A stretch of 64,000 nt of DNA from Lentisphaerae bacterium RIFOXYA12_64_32 (GTDB lineage: Bacteria; Verrucomicrobiota; Lentisphaeria; Oligosphaerales; YB12-FULL-65-16). A model generated the notes under the pieces. That model had not been told where the DNA came from. It was given only the letters and a program-made list of their open reading frames with translations, and did not search any database. The position numbers and the translations under genes are program-made. The stretch covers positions 19,401 through 83,400 of the forward strand of contig MHBL01000480.1 in assembly GCA_001803235.1 (NCBI GenBank). The letters are read 5' to 3'. Position 1 is the first letter of the stretch, and each line of letters opens with the position of its first letter. Positions 17,209-24,615 of the stretch are shown here, one piece after another.

Positions 17209-17859
17209 TCAGCGCTGCCGGGACGCGGCCATGCCGCCGTCCAGGATGGCGAGGAACTGCGCTTCAACTTGCCGGCGGACCTCCTCGCGCTGCAACTTCA
17301 GGTTGAGCAGACGCGACATGGTGATCCGGTTGGAGTAGTAGAAGTACGTGGCGGCGAACAGCAGCATCACGTACGTGTTGAAGTCCACCTCCGGACGGAA
17401 CACGCCGTTCGTCTGCCCCTCCCCGTAGAGCGCCTCAAGCGGACGGATATATGCGCCCCGGATGCTCTCCCAGTCCCTCGCCCGCAGCGACTTGCCGCCG
17501 TCAAGGTTTTCCCAGGCCAGCATGCGCCAGAACTCAGGGTTGCGGCGATGAATCTCGAAGAACGTGTCGATGATGATCCCGGTCATGTGCGGAATGTCGG
17601 CAGACGTCAACGTCTGCAGGCGCTGGTTGCTGGCCGCCTTCGCGTAACACGCCACCAGGACATCGCGGTACATCTCCTCCTTGGAACCGAAATAAGCGTA
17701 GATGCGCTCCTTGTTGATGCGGGCCCGGGCGGCGATCTCGTCAATGCGCGCCCCCGCCAACCCCTTGGCCGCAAACTCCCTCGCCGCGACGCGGAAAATC
17801 CTCTCGCGGGTTCGCTGCGACCGCTTCTGCTTTGGCTCGATGGTCACGGTCTTACGCAT
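17209..17859 (-). CDS. TetR/AcrR family transcriptional regulator, 216 aa
   Basis: The N-terminal helix-turn-helix is typical: TRERIFRVAAREFAAKGLAG followed by RIDEIAARARINKERIYAYFGSK. The C-terminal all-helical part (residues about 70-210) should bind a ligand and form a dimer. The gene is divergent from the epimerase/oxidoreductase cluster that starts at 18096, and a perfect 14-bp palindrome lies between them, so it most likely controls that cluster. The ATG at 17859 is preferred; a longer form from a GTG at 17904 would start almost at the predicted transcription start. Confidence 0.88.
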   Translation of the reverse strand: MRKTVTIEPKQKRSQRTRERIFRVAAREFAAKGLAGARIDEIAARARINKERIYAYFGSKEEMYRDVLVACYAKAASNQRLQTLTSADIPHMTGIIIDTFFEIHRRNPEFWRMLAWENLDGGKSLRARDWESIRGAYIRPLEALYGEGQTNGVFRPEVDFNTYVMLLFAATYFYYSNRITMSRLLNLKLQREEVRRQVEAQFLAILDGGMAASRQR

Positions 17860-17917
17860 GGGCTGGTTGTCCTTGCCTCGGGATTCAGATTGATCACACC
17901 ACACCGTGTACTAAGGT

Positions 17918-17946
17918 AGCATAGACCTCCATCCGGACGGCTGCAA
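17918..17946 (-). promoter_or_regulatory. Probable promoter of the TetR gene
   Basis: On the minus strand, TTGCAG (17946-17941) and TATGCT (17923-17918) are separated by 17 bases. The palindromic operator at 17968 lies 21 bases upstream of this -35 box. Confidence 0.5.
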
Positions 17947-17967
17947 CCGGAATGGATGACAAAAAAA

Positions 17968-18007
17968 CAACCATATGGTTGGTTTTATGGCTATCGCGGT
18001 GTATAGT
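17968..18007 (+). promoter_or_regulatory. Palindromic operator overlapping the promoter of the oxidoreductase cluster
   Basis: CAACCATATGGTTG (17968-17981) is a perfect 14-bp palindrome. It overlaps the -35 box TTGGTT (17979-17984), which is followed after 17 bases by the -10 box TATAGT (18002-18007). A repressor bound here would block RNA polymerase. The obvious candidate is the divergent TetR protein. Confidence 0.65.
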
Positions 18008-18095
18008 AGCGGCAACAGGAAAGACCGTCGCAGCGGCCGGACGGACGCTGCGTACAGCGGCTGCCAACGGCCGGACAACAAGGGAGAGTACGGAC

Positions 18096-19121
18096 ATGCA
18101 CCACCTGCCTGACAAGATCCGCAACGTTCAGGAACTCGAGGAAATCCTCAGCCGCCCCTCGGAAGGCCTCATCGCCACACTCAAAGAACTCGACGGCGAC
18201 ATCATGATCTTGGGCGCCGGCGGCAAGATCGGTCCGACCATGGCCCTGACCGCCAAGCGCGCCGTGGATGCGGCCAAAGTGCAGAAAACCGTCTACGCCG
18301 TCGACGTCGTGGACCTCCCCAACTTGGCCGCCGCTGGCATCAAGACCCTCAAGTGTGACCTGCTCGATCTGGACGCCGTCGGCAAACTGCCCAAGGTCAA
18401 GAACGTGGTCTACATGGTCGGCCGCAAGTTCGGCTCGACCGGCAGCGAGTCCCTCACCTGGGCGATCAACGTGATCGTCGCTTACCACGCAGCCCGCACC
18501 TTCCAAGGCTCGCGCATCGCCGCGTTTTCGACCGGTTGCGTCTACCCGGTTGTCGACATCCGCACCGGCGGCACAACCGAGCAGGTCCCGGTCAATCCGG
18601 TCGGCGAGTATGCCATGTCCTGCCTGGGCCGTGAACGCATGTTCGACTACTTCGCCGACAGCGACAAGTCGAAGGTCGTGCAGGTCCGGCTCAACTACGC
18701 CGCCGAGTGCCGCTACGGGGTGCTGGTGGACGTCGCGACCAAGGTTTGGAAAGGCGAACCGGTCGACGTGACGACCGGCTACGCCAACGTTATCTGGCAA
18801 GGCGACGCCTGCAACCACGTGCTGCAGGGGCTCAAACTCGCCAGCAACCCCGCCACCATCCTGAATGTCACCGGGCCGGAAATCTTCTCCATCCGGCAGG
18901 TGGCGCAGCGATTCGGGCAACTGATGGGCAGGGAACCGAAGTTCACCGGCCAGGAAAACGGCCTTGGATACATCAACAACGCGAGCAAGGCCAACGCCCT
19001 GTTCGGCAATCCGTCCGTGCCCCTGGGCCGTTTGGTTGAATGGACCGCGCACTGGACCATGCAGGGCGGCGAGAATATCGGCAAGCCGACCCATTTCGAG
19101 ACACAGAACGGGAAGTATTGA
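18096..19121 (+). CDS. NAD-dependent epimerase/dehydratase (extended SDR), 341 aa
   Basis: The Rossmann motif is ILGAGGKIGPTMALTAKRA near residue 40, and the expected strand AFSTGCVYP carries the catalytic Thr/Ser region. The active-site motif YxxxK reads YAMSC in GEYAMSCLGRERM, so the usual lysine is a cysteine. The rest of the fold (RLNYAAECRYGVLVDVA, NVTGPEIFSIRQVA) is typical of sugar-nucleotide epimerases and related sugar dehydrogenases. The ATG at 18096 is chosen for the strong AAGGGAGAG site; longer forms begin inside the operator region. It is the first gene of a nine-gene plus-strand cluster. Confidence 0.85.
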   Translation: MHHLPDKIRNVQELEEILSRPSEGLIATLKELDGDIMILGAGGKIGPTMALTAKRAVDAAKVQKTVYAVDVVDLPNLAAAGIKTLKCDLLDLDAVGKLPKVKNVVYMVGRKFGSTGSESLTWAINVIVAYHAARTFQGSRIAAFSTGCVYPVVDIRTGGTTEQVPVNPVGEYAMSCLGRERMFDYFADSDKSKVVQVRLNYAAECRYGVLVDVATKVWKGEPVDVTTGYANVIWQGDACNHVLQGLKLASNPATILNVTGPEIFSIRQVAQRFGQLMGREPKFTGQENGLGYINNASKANALFGNPSVPLGRLVEWTAHWTMQGGENIGKPTHFETQNGKY

Positions 19122-19127
19122 AGGCGG

Positions 19128-19176
19128 GGTTCAGGGTTCAGGGTTCAGGGTTCAGGGTTCAGGGTTCAGGGTTCAG
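19128..19176. repeat. 7-bp tandem repeat GGTTCAG x 7
   Basis: Seven exact units begin 6 bases after the stop codon of the epimerase gene. Read on the other strand, the unit is a permutation of TGAACCC, one of several C-rich heptamers in the spacers. Confidence 0.95.
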
Positions 19177-19253
19177 GCGAAACGGTGGGTCCTGGAACGC
19201 CCGCGTCTCGCGGGCTGAACCCTCGACATGTGTGCAGGTGCGTTTGTCAGGTT

Positions 19254-19371
19254 GCAGGTCAACCCAGCAAACGCCGCGGGGCGCCAACGAACGCAGTCGG
19301 TTGCCGTCGATCGCAGTCGAGTCTCCCCCCGACACCCGACACCCGACACCCGACACCCGAAACCCGAAACC
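19254..19371. repeat. 10-bp degenerate array with a 7-bp GACACCC/GAAACCC array
   Basis: A prefix at about 19254-19290 resembles the one at 41613-41650. It is followed by CGAACGCAGT, CGGTTGCCGT and CGATCGCAGT (19288-19317). Then come four GACACCC units (19331-19358) and two GAAACCC-type units (to 19371). Confidence 0.85.
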
Positions 19372-19435
19372 TCGACGCCACGGCAACCGCGCCCCCGTCC
19401 GTAAGGGCGCTGCGGTTGCGACAGGACAACGGGCT

Positions 19436-20617
19436 ATGAACAGACTCCGGGTCGGATTGATTGGGACCGGGTTTGCCGGACGGTATCACGTCGACTGCCT
19501 GCGGCGTGTGTTCGGTCTCGAGATCGACCTGGCCGGCGTCACGTCGCAGCGCGCTGAGAGCCGCACCGCGTTCGGTCAGCAGCACGGGATCCCCGTCTTC
19601 GATAACGTCGAGGCCATGTTACCCCATGTCGACCTGCTCGACGTCTGTTCGCCCCCGTATGCGCACAAGACCGGTATCATAGCAGCAGCCCAGGCCGGCA
19701 AGGCGATCATCTGCGAGAAACCGCTCACCGGCTACTTCGGCCCACCCGGGGCTGACGCCTCGTTCCGCGCCGACCAGGCGGAAAAGTCCGCCATGCTCAC
19801 CGAAGTTCTGAACACGCTGGGCGAAATCGCCGACGCGGTACGGCGAAACCGGGTCTTCTTCGGTTACGCCGAGAACTTCGTCTACGCTCCCAGCGTCCAG
19901 AAGGAACGCGAAATCGTCGAGAAGACCGGGGCACAGATCCTCCGCATGGTCGGCGAGGAGTCGCATAGCGGGTCCGCTTCGCCCGTCTACGGCATCTGGC
20001 GTTTCGCCGGCGGCGGCTCACTGATCGGCAAAGGCTGCCATCCCCTCACCGCCCTGCTCTACCTGAAACGCGTCGAAGGCCTGGCCGGCGACGGCCACCC
20101 CATTCGCCCGAAAACGGTCAGCGCACACACCCACAACCTGACCCGGCTGCCGACGTACCGCGATGCCGGTTTCATCCGCACCGATTACCATGACGTCGAG
20201 GACTACGGGGTCATGCACGTGGTCTTCGACGACGGCACCGTCGGCGATGTGATGACCGGCGAAGTCACCCTCGGCGGCATCTACGACTTCGTCGAAGTCT
20301 TCGCCAACAACCACCGCACGCGCTGCCACATCAGCCCCGTCAGAGTCGCGGAGACGTTCAACCCGCGCAGCGCGCAGTATGCGGACGTCTACCTGATCGA
20401 GAAGACCAACACGAAGGAGGGCTGGACGCTCGCGGCGACCGACGAGAATTTCACCATGGGCTACCAGGCCGAGATCCAAGACTTCGTTGCCTGCGCCGTG
20501 GCCGGCACGCAACCCCAATCCGGCCTGGATCTGGCCCTCGACACGACCGCCCTGATCTACGCCGCCTACCTGTCCGCCGAACAACACGGGGTCGAAACGG
20601 AGGTCCCGCGGCTGTGA
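19436..20617 (+). CDS. Gfo/Idh/MocA family oxidoreductase, 393 aa
   Basis: The N-terminal Rossmann fold has GLIGTGFAGRYHVDCLR, and the family signature lysine is in CEKPLTGY (EKP motif). The C-terminal domain has GKGCHPLTALLYL in place of the usual GxHxxDxxxxL, so the histidine is kept but the following Asp is not obvious. An insertion near residue 100 (GPPGADASFRADQAEKSAML) makes it longer than most members. These enzymes oxidise or reduce sugars and cyclitols with NAD(P). The ATG at 19436 is chosen because upstream sequence is repeat DNA; AGGAC lies before it. Confidence 0.88.
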   Translation: MNRLRVGLIGTGFAGRYHVDCLRRVFGLEIDLAGVTSQRAESRTAFGQQHGIPVFDNVEAMLPHVDLLDVCSPPYAHKTGIIAAAQAGKAIICEKPLTGYFGPPGADASFRADQAEKSAMLTEVLNTLGEIADAVRRNRVFFGYAENFVYAPSVQKEREIVEKTGAQILRMVGEESHSGSASPVYGIWRFAGGGSLIGKGCHPLTALLYLKRVEGLAGDGHPIRPKTVSAHTHNLTRLPTYRDAGFIRTDYHDVEDYGVMHVVFDDGTVGDVMTGEVTLGGIYDFVEVFANNHRTRCHISPVRVAETFNPRSAQYADVYLIEKTNTKEGWTLAATDENFTMGYQAEIQDFVACAVAGTQPQSGLDLALDTTALIYAAYLSAEQHGVETEVPRL

Positions 20618-20708
20618 CCGCACCAACGCAAAGCCAGGAGAGGTTTCGGGGGTCAGGTGTCAACCAAGCCCACCGCGGAGGAACCGGGAATCGTCCAACG
20701 GCCGCCGC

Positions 20709-20751
20709 CGACTGCAATCGGTAGCCGTCGATTGCGGTCGATCCGTCCGAG
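20709..20751. repeat. 10-bp degenerate array, CGATTGCAGT family
   Basis: Four units follow in register: CGACTGCAAT, CGGTAGCCGT, CGATTGCGGT, CGATCCGTCC, ending in GAG. The array ends 23 bases before the next start codon. Confidence 0.85.
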
Positions 20752-20774
20752 TCACCGACCAAGGAGTCCTAGAC

Positions 20775-21842
20775 ATGCCCAAGACCAGCCAACCCCTCAA
20801 CGTAGCCATCGTCGGCCTGGGCCACTTGCATCCGCGGTCCTACATGCCGCTGTTCAAAGCCGTGCCGCAGACCCGCGTCACTGCCGTTGTCGAACCCGAC
20901 GAGAAGCTGCGCGAGCCGTTCGCGCGTGACTTCGCGCTCAAAGCGTACGCTGATGTGGACGCCATGCTGGCCGCTGAGAAGATCGACATTGCCGCCGTGT
21001 TCCTGCCACACGCCGATTGTCCGGCCGCGGCCGCCAAACTCGCCAAGCGCGGCATTCACCTGATGGTCGAGAAACCCATGGCGTCCAGCGCCGCTGGCGC
21101 AGGGGCCATTGTCAAGGCGGCCAAGGCCGCCGGCGTGAAGACCACCACCGGCTACTGCTGGCGTTTGCACCCGGGTGCCGCGGAGTTCAAGCGCCTCATC
21201 GAGTCGGGCGCCCTAGGGCAGATCGTCGCCGGCGAAGGACGCTGTGCCGCCGGTCGCCTGACCCGCTACATTCAGGGCAATTCGCCGTGGATGCTGCAAA
21301 AGAGCCGCTCCGGCGGCGGACCGATGTTCAACCTCGGCGTGCACTGGATCGACCTGTTCCGCTGGATGCTCAGCGACGAAGTGGTCGAGGTCTCCGGGCA
21401 GAACGTAAAGATCAACAAAGAGTACGACATCGAGGACAACTCCCTGGCGCACCTGCGATTCAAGAGCGGCCCGATCGTCGCACTCGACATCAGTTACACC
21501 GTGCCCGACTCGTTCCCGCACGGCCGCGACTTGTACCTCTCCGTGCGCGGCACCAAGGGCGTCGTCTCCTGGGCCCCCGCCTACGAGGGCCAAAAAGACG
21601 TCATTTTCGTCTGCAGCGACGATCCGAAATTCGCCGGTGCGCCACGCCGACACCTCCAGTTCGAACTGGAGTCGGTCCAAGGCTACTCCGGATTCATGGG
21701 ACTGAACTATGTTCGAGCCTTTGCCGATGCCATATTGAACAACGGCACGCCGCCGATCACCGCGGAGGACGGACACGCGGCCCTGAAGGTCGTGGAAGCC
21801 ATCTATAAATCCGCCGAGGAGAAACGCTGGGCCAAGGTCTGA
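20775..21842 (+). CDS. Gfo/Idh/MocA family oxidoreductase, 355 aa
   Basis: The Rossmann motif is VAIVGLGHLHPRSYMPLF, the EKP motif is MVEKPMAS, and the C-terminal domain carries NLGVHWIDLFRWML with the conserved His and Asp. Length is normal for the family. It should be a cytoplasmic NAD(P)-dependent dehydrogenase of a sugar, sugar acid or cyclitol; the substrate cannot be read. The ATG follows an AAGGAG site. It is distinct in sequence from the paralogue just upstream, so the two probably catalyse different steps rather than being a recent duplication. Confidence 0.9.
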   Translation: MPKTSQPLNVAIVGLGHLHPRSYMPLFKAVPQTRVTAVVEPDEKLREPFARDFALKAYADVDAMLAAEKIDIAAVFLPHADCPAAAAKLAKRGIHLMVEKPMASSAAGAGAIVKAAKAAGVKTTTGYCWRLHPGAAEFKRLIESGALGQIVAGEGRCAAGRLTRYIQGNSPWMLQKSRSGGGPMFNLGVHWIDLFRWMLSDEVVEVSGQNVKINKEYDIEDNSLAHLRFKSGPIVALDISYTVPDSFPHGRDLYLSVRGTKGVVSWAPAYEGQKDVIFVCSDDPKFAGAPRRHLQFELESVQGYSGFMGLNYVRAFADAILNNGTPPITAEDGHAALKVVEAIYKSAEEKRWAKV

Positions 21843-21898
21843 ACGAAAACGGAGAGGTGCCAGAAATTGTCGCCACGGAAGAACCACGCGCTAACCGG

Positions 21899-21968
21899 CG
21901 ATCGCAATCCGTCGCCACCGATTGCAGTCGATTGCCGTCGACCGCGATCGATGGCAGTCGGCAGTAGC
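21899..21968. repeat. 10-bp degenerate array, 7 units, CGATTGCAGT family
   Basis: This is the longest of the five arrays: seven consecutive 10-bp units, including CGATTGCAGT, CGATTGCCGT and CGATGGCAGT. A short TGAACACT-type repeat follows at about 21988-22004. Confidence 0.88.
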
Positions 21969-22034
21969 CCGTCCCCGCCGACACCCGACACTGAACACTG
22001 AACACCCATCCCCCGAACCGGAGGCACTTCACCC

Positions 22035-23036
22035 ATGAAAGTCATCGTCACCGACTACATCGAGGACAACCTGGACAGGGAAGCGGCGGAACTCAAGAAA
22101 CACGGCATCGACTTCGCTGCGTACCAGCTCAAGTTCAAGCCGGAGGATGAGGTCGCCGCACAGATTGCCGACGCCGACGTCATCGTTGTCAACATGGTCA
22201 AGATGACCGAGTCGTTGCTGGCAAAGTTGCCCACGTGCAAGCTACTCATCCGGCACGGAATTGGCTACGACAACGTCGACGTCAAGGCCTGCACCAAGCT
22301 TGGCATCCAGTTCGCCTATCAGCCGGACTACTGCAAGATCGACGTCGCCGAGCACGCCATCGCCCTGATCTTCGCCTGCGGCCGCAAAGTGCTCTGGAGC
22401 CGGGAGACCTTGGACGAATCCAGCGCCAACGCCAAGTGGGACTTCTCCAAGCTTTTCCCGTTGTACCGGCTCGAGGGCAAGACGATCGGCATCGTCGGCG
22501 TGGGCCGCATCGGCAGCCGTGTGTTCCTCAAACTGCGCTCGTTCGGGTTCAAGTTCCTCGGCACCGATCCGTATCTGACCGACGCACGGCGCGCCGAACT
22601 GGACGGTATCAAGTGGGTGGACAAGGAGACGCTGTTCAAGGAGTCCGACTACGTCTCCATCCACACGCCGTTGAATGATGAGACGCGCCACATCGCGAAC
22701 AAGCAGACCATCGCCCTCATGAAGAAGACGGCGTACCTCATCAACACGTCGCGCGGGCCCATGGTCGACAGCGACGCGTTGGCTGAGGCACTGCGCCAGA
22801 ACCGTATCGCCGGCGCCGCCATCGATGTGTATGACGTCGAACCGCCGCCCCTGACGCACCCGCTGTTCAGACTGCCGAACGCCATCCTGACCCCGCATAT
22901 CGGCTGGGCGTCGGAAGAGGCCGGCTGGGAAATCCGCAAGAGCATCCTGGACGACATCATCGCGCACGCCGAAGGGCGCCACGCCCGCTGCGTTGTGAAT
23001 CCCGAGGTCTTTGAACGAACCCGCAAGTCGCATTGA
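22035..23036 (+). CDS. D-isomer-specific 2-hydroxyacid dehydrogenase, 333 aa
   Basis: The NAD-binding motif is GIVGVGRIGSRVFLKL. The catalytic triad of the family is complete: Arg240 in NTSRGPMVD, Glu269 in YDVEPPPL, and His in LTPHIGWAS. The layout matches the C-terminal-binding-protein-like branch. It reduces 2-keto acids or oxidises D-2-hydroxy acids in the cytoplasm. In this cluster it could act on a sugar-acid breakdown product, which is inference. A GGAGG site precedes the ATG. Confidence 0.92.
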   Translation: MKVIVTDYIEDNLDREAAELKKHGIDFAAYQLKFKPEDEVAAQIADADVIVVNMVKMTESLLAKLPTCKLLIRHGIGYDNVDVKACTKLGIQFAYQPDYCKIDVAEHAIALIFACGRKVLWSRETLDESSANAKWDFSKLFPLYRLEGKTIGIVGVGRIGSRVFLKLRSFGFKFLGTDPYLTDARRAELDGIKWVDKETLFKESDYVSIHTPLNDETRHIANKQTIALMKKTAYLINTSRGPMVDSDALAEALRQNRIAGAAIDVYDVEPPPLTHPLFRLPNAILTPHIGWASEEAGWEIRKSILDDIIAHAEGRHARCVVNPEVFERTRKSH

Positions 23037-23052
23037 GTCTTTGCGTAAACAA

Positions 23053-23105
23053 CGATCGCCTTCGATTGCGGCCGATTGCAGTCGACAGCAGTCGATTCGT
23101 CCGAG
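23053..23105. repeat. 10-bp degenerate array, 5 units, CGATTGCAGT family
   Basis: Units are CGATCGCCTT, CGATTGCGGC, CGATTGCAGT, CGACAGCAGT and CGATTCGTCC, ending in GAG like the arrays at 20709 and 41647. Confidence 0.88.
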
Positions 23106-23167
23106 CCACTCGGAACGCGCCATGCTGAAACACGAAACCAGAAACCTCCTGTGATACGAGGCACACC

Positions 23168-24490
23168 ATGAGCATCCCGCACGTCAAAGGTCCACTGCCG
23201 GGCCCGAAGGGCAGCAAGCTTATTGCCGAGTGGCAGAAGTACGAAGCTGACGTCACCGGATTCCAGGCCCCAGTCGTCTGGGACTCAGCCAAGGGCTGTG
23301 TCGTCACAGACGTCGACGGCAACACCTACATCGACTGGACCTCGGGCGTGTTGGTGACCAACGTCGGGCACTGTCATCCGCACCTGGTCAAGGCGGTGCA
23401 GGACGCCAGTGCGCGGCTGCTCAACAACTACGAGTGCCCGAACGTCGAGCGCATCGCCGCGGCGAAACGGCTGGTGAAGGCGCTGCCGCCGCACCTCGAC
23501 AAGTGCTTCTTCCTCAGCACCGGCAGCGAGGCAACCGAAGGCGCCAGCCGTCTGATGAAGCGCCGCACTGGCAACTACGAGATCATCTCCTTCGAGGGCG
23601 GTTTCCACGGGCGCACGGCCAGCGCCGCGTCCATGGGCGGCATGGCCAAGCCGAAGCACCACTACGGCCCCACGATTCCCGGCATGATCCGAGTCCCCTT
23701 CCCCAACCCGTACCGGGACGACTACGGTTGGTGCAAGGGCGCACCGCAATTCAAACGCTATTTCGATTACCTCGAGTACATGCTCATGGCCAATTCCACC
23801 GGCAACCTCGCAGGGCTGATCGTCGAACCGTATCAGGGCGCGGCCGGTTTCATTTTCCCGCCCGAAGGTTGGCTCAAGCGCCTCGAAGAATGGGTCCACG
23901 CCAAGGGTCTGCTGTTCACGCTCGACGAAGTCCAGTCCTCGTACGGCCGCACCGGCCGGATGTGGGCCATGGAGCACGAAGACCTGAAGCCCGACATCGT
24001 GACCATCGGCAAAGGCATAGGGTCCGGCGTTGCGGTCTCCGCCATTGCCGCCACCGCAGACGTGTTCTCCTGCCTGCAGAAGGGCGAGATGTCCAGCACA
24101 CTCGGGGGCAATCCCGTGGCCAGCGCTGCCGTCTGCGCGGTGCTCGACATCATGGAGGGTGAGGACCTGGTTGCGAACTCCGCCACGATCGGCGCCTACA
24201 TGAAAGCGCGCCTCAAGGCGATCGCACGCAAGTCCAAGCACCTCGGCGACGTGCGCGGCATGGGCCTGGTGCTGGGGCTGGAGTTCGTCAAGGACAAGAA
24301 GACCAAGGAACCCGCTCCGCAGCTCATCAAAAAGGTCATCGTCGAGTGCGCGAACCGCGGACTGCTGGTCGGCTCGGTCGGCATGTTCGGGAACGTCATC
24401 CGCGTCGCGCCACCGCTGGTCATCACAAGACCGGAAGCCGATGCCAGCCTGGACATCATGGAGGAAGTTGTCCTTGCCCTGACGCTGTGA
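23168..24490 (+). CDS. Class III (PLP-dependent) aminotransferase, 440 aa
   Basis: The protein is full length for the class III family that includes 4-aminobutyrate and acetylornithine aminotransferases. The phosphate-binding turn is STGSEATEGASRLM, the PLP-ring aspartate is in LFTLDEVQSSYGRTG, and the Schiff-base lysine is Lys282 in TIGKGIGSGV. It transfers an amino group between an omega-amino compound and a keto acid. In this cluster it may act on an amino sugar derivative or a keto intermediate; the substrate is unknown. Confidence 0.92.
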   Translation: MSIPHVKGPLPGPKGSKLIAEWQKYEADVTGFQAPVVWDSAKGCVVTDVDGNTYIDWTSGVLVTNVGHCHPHLVKAVQDASARLLNNYECPNVERIAAAKRLVKALPPHLDKCFFLSTGSEATEGASRLMKRRTGNYEIISFEGGFHGRTASAASMGGMAKPKHHYGPTIPGMIRVPFPNPYRDDYGWCKGAPQFKRYFDYLEYMLMANSTGNLAGLIVEPYQGAAGFIFPPEGWLKRLEEWVHAKGLLFTLDEVQSSYGRTGRMWAMEHEDLKPDIVTIGKGIGSGVAVSAIAATADVFSCLQKGEMSSTLGGNPVASAAVCAVLDIMEGEDLVANSATIGAYMKARLKAIARKSKHLGDVRGMGLVLGLEFVKDKKTKEPAPQLIKKVIVECANRGLLVGSVGMFGNVIRVAPPLVITRPEADASLDIMEEVVLALTL

Positions 24491-24526
24491 AGGTCCGACG
24501 CGTGAGCATCGATACGTTCCCCATCC

Positions 24527-24565
24527 GTCATTGAGTCACTGAGTCATCGCGTCACTGAGTCACTT
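24527..24565. repeat. 8-bp tandem repeat GTCACTGA
   Basis: Units are GTCATTGA, GTCACTGA, GTCATCGC, GTCACTGA and a partial GTCACTT. This is the same word as at 7651-7687. Confidence 0.9.
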
Positions 24566-24615
24566 GGGGTTAAGTGGCCCCCACCGCCCCTCGACACAGA
24601 CCGGAGAAGCACGAT

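Noticed and set aside
19040..19435. A 132-residue N-terminal extension of the Gfo/Idh protein
   Set aside because: It would be encoded by heptamer and decamer repeats and by the end of the previous gene; the Rossmann fold starts right after the ATG at 19436.
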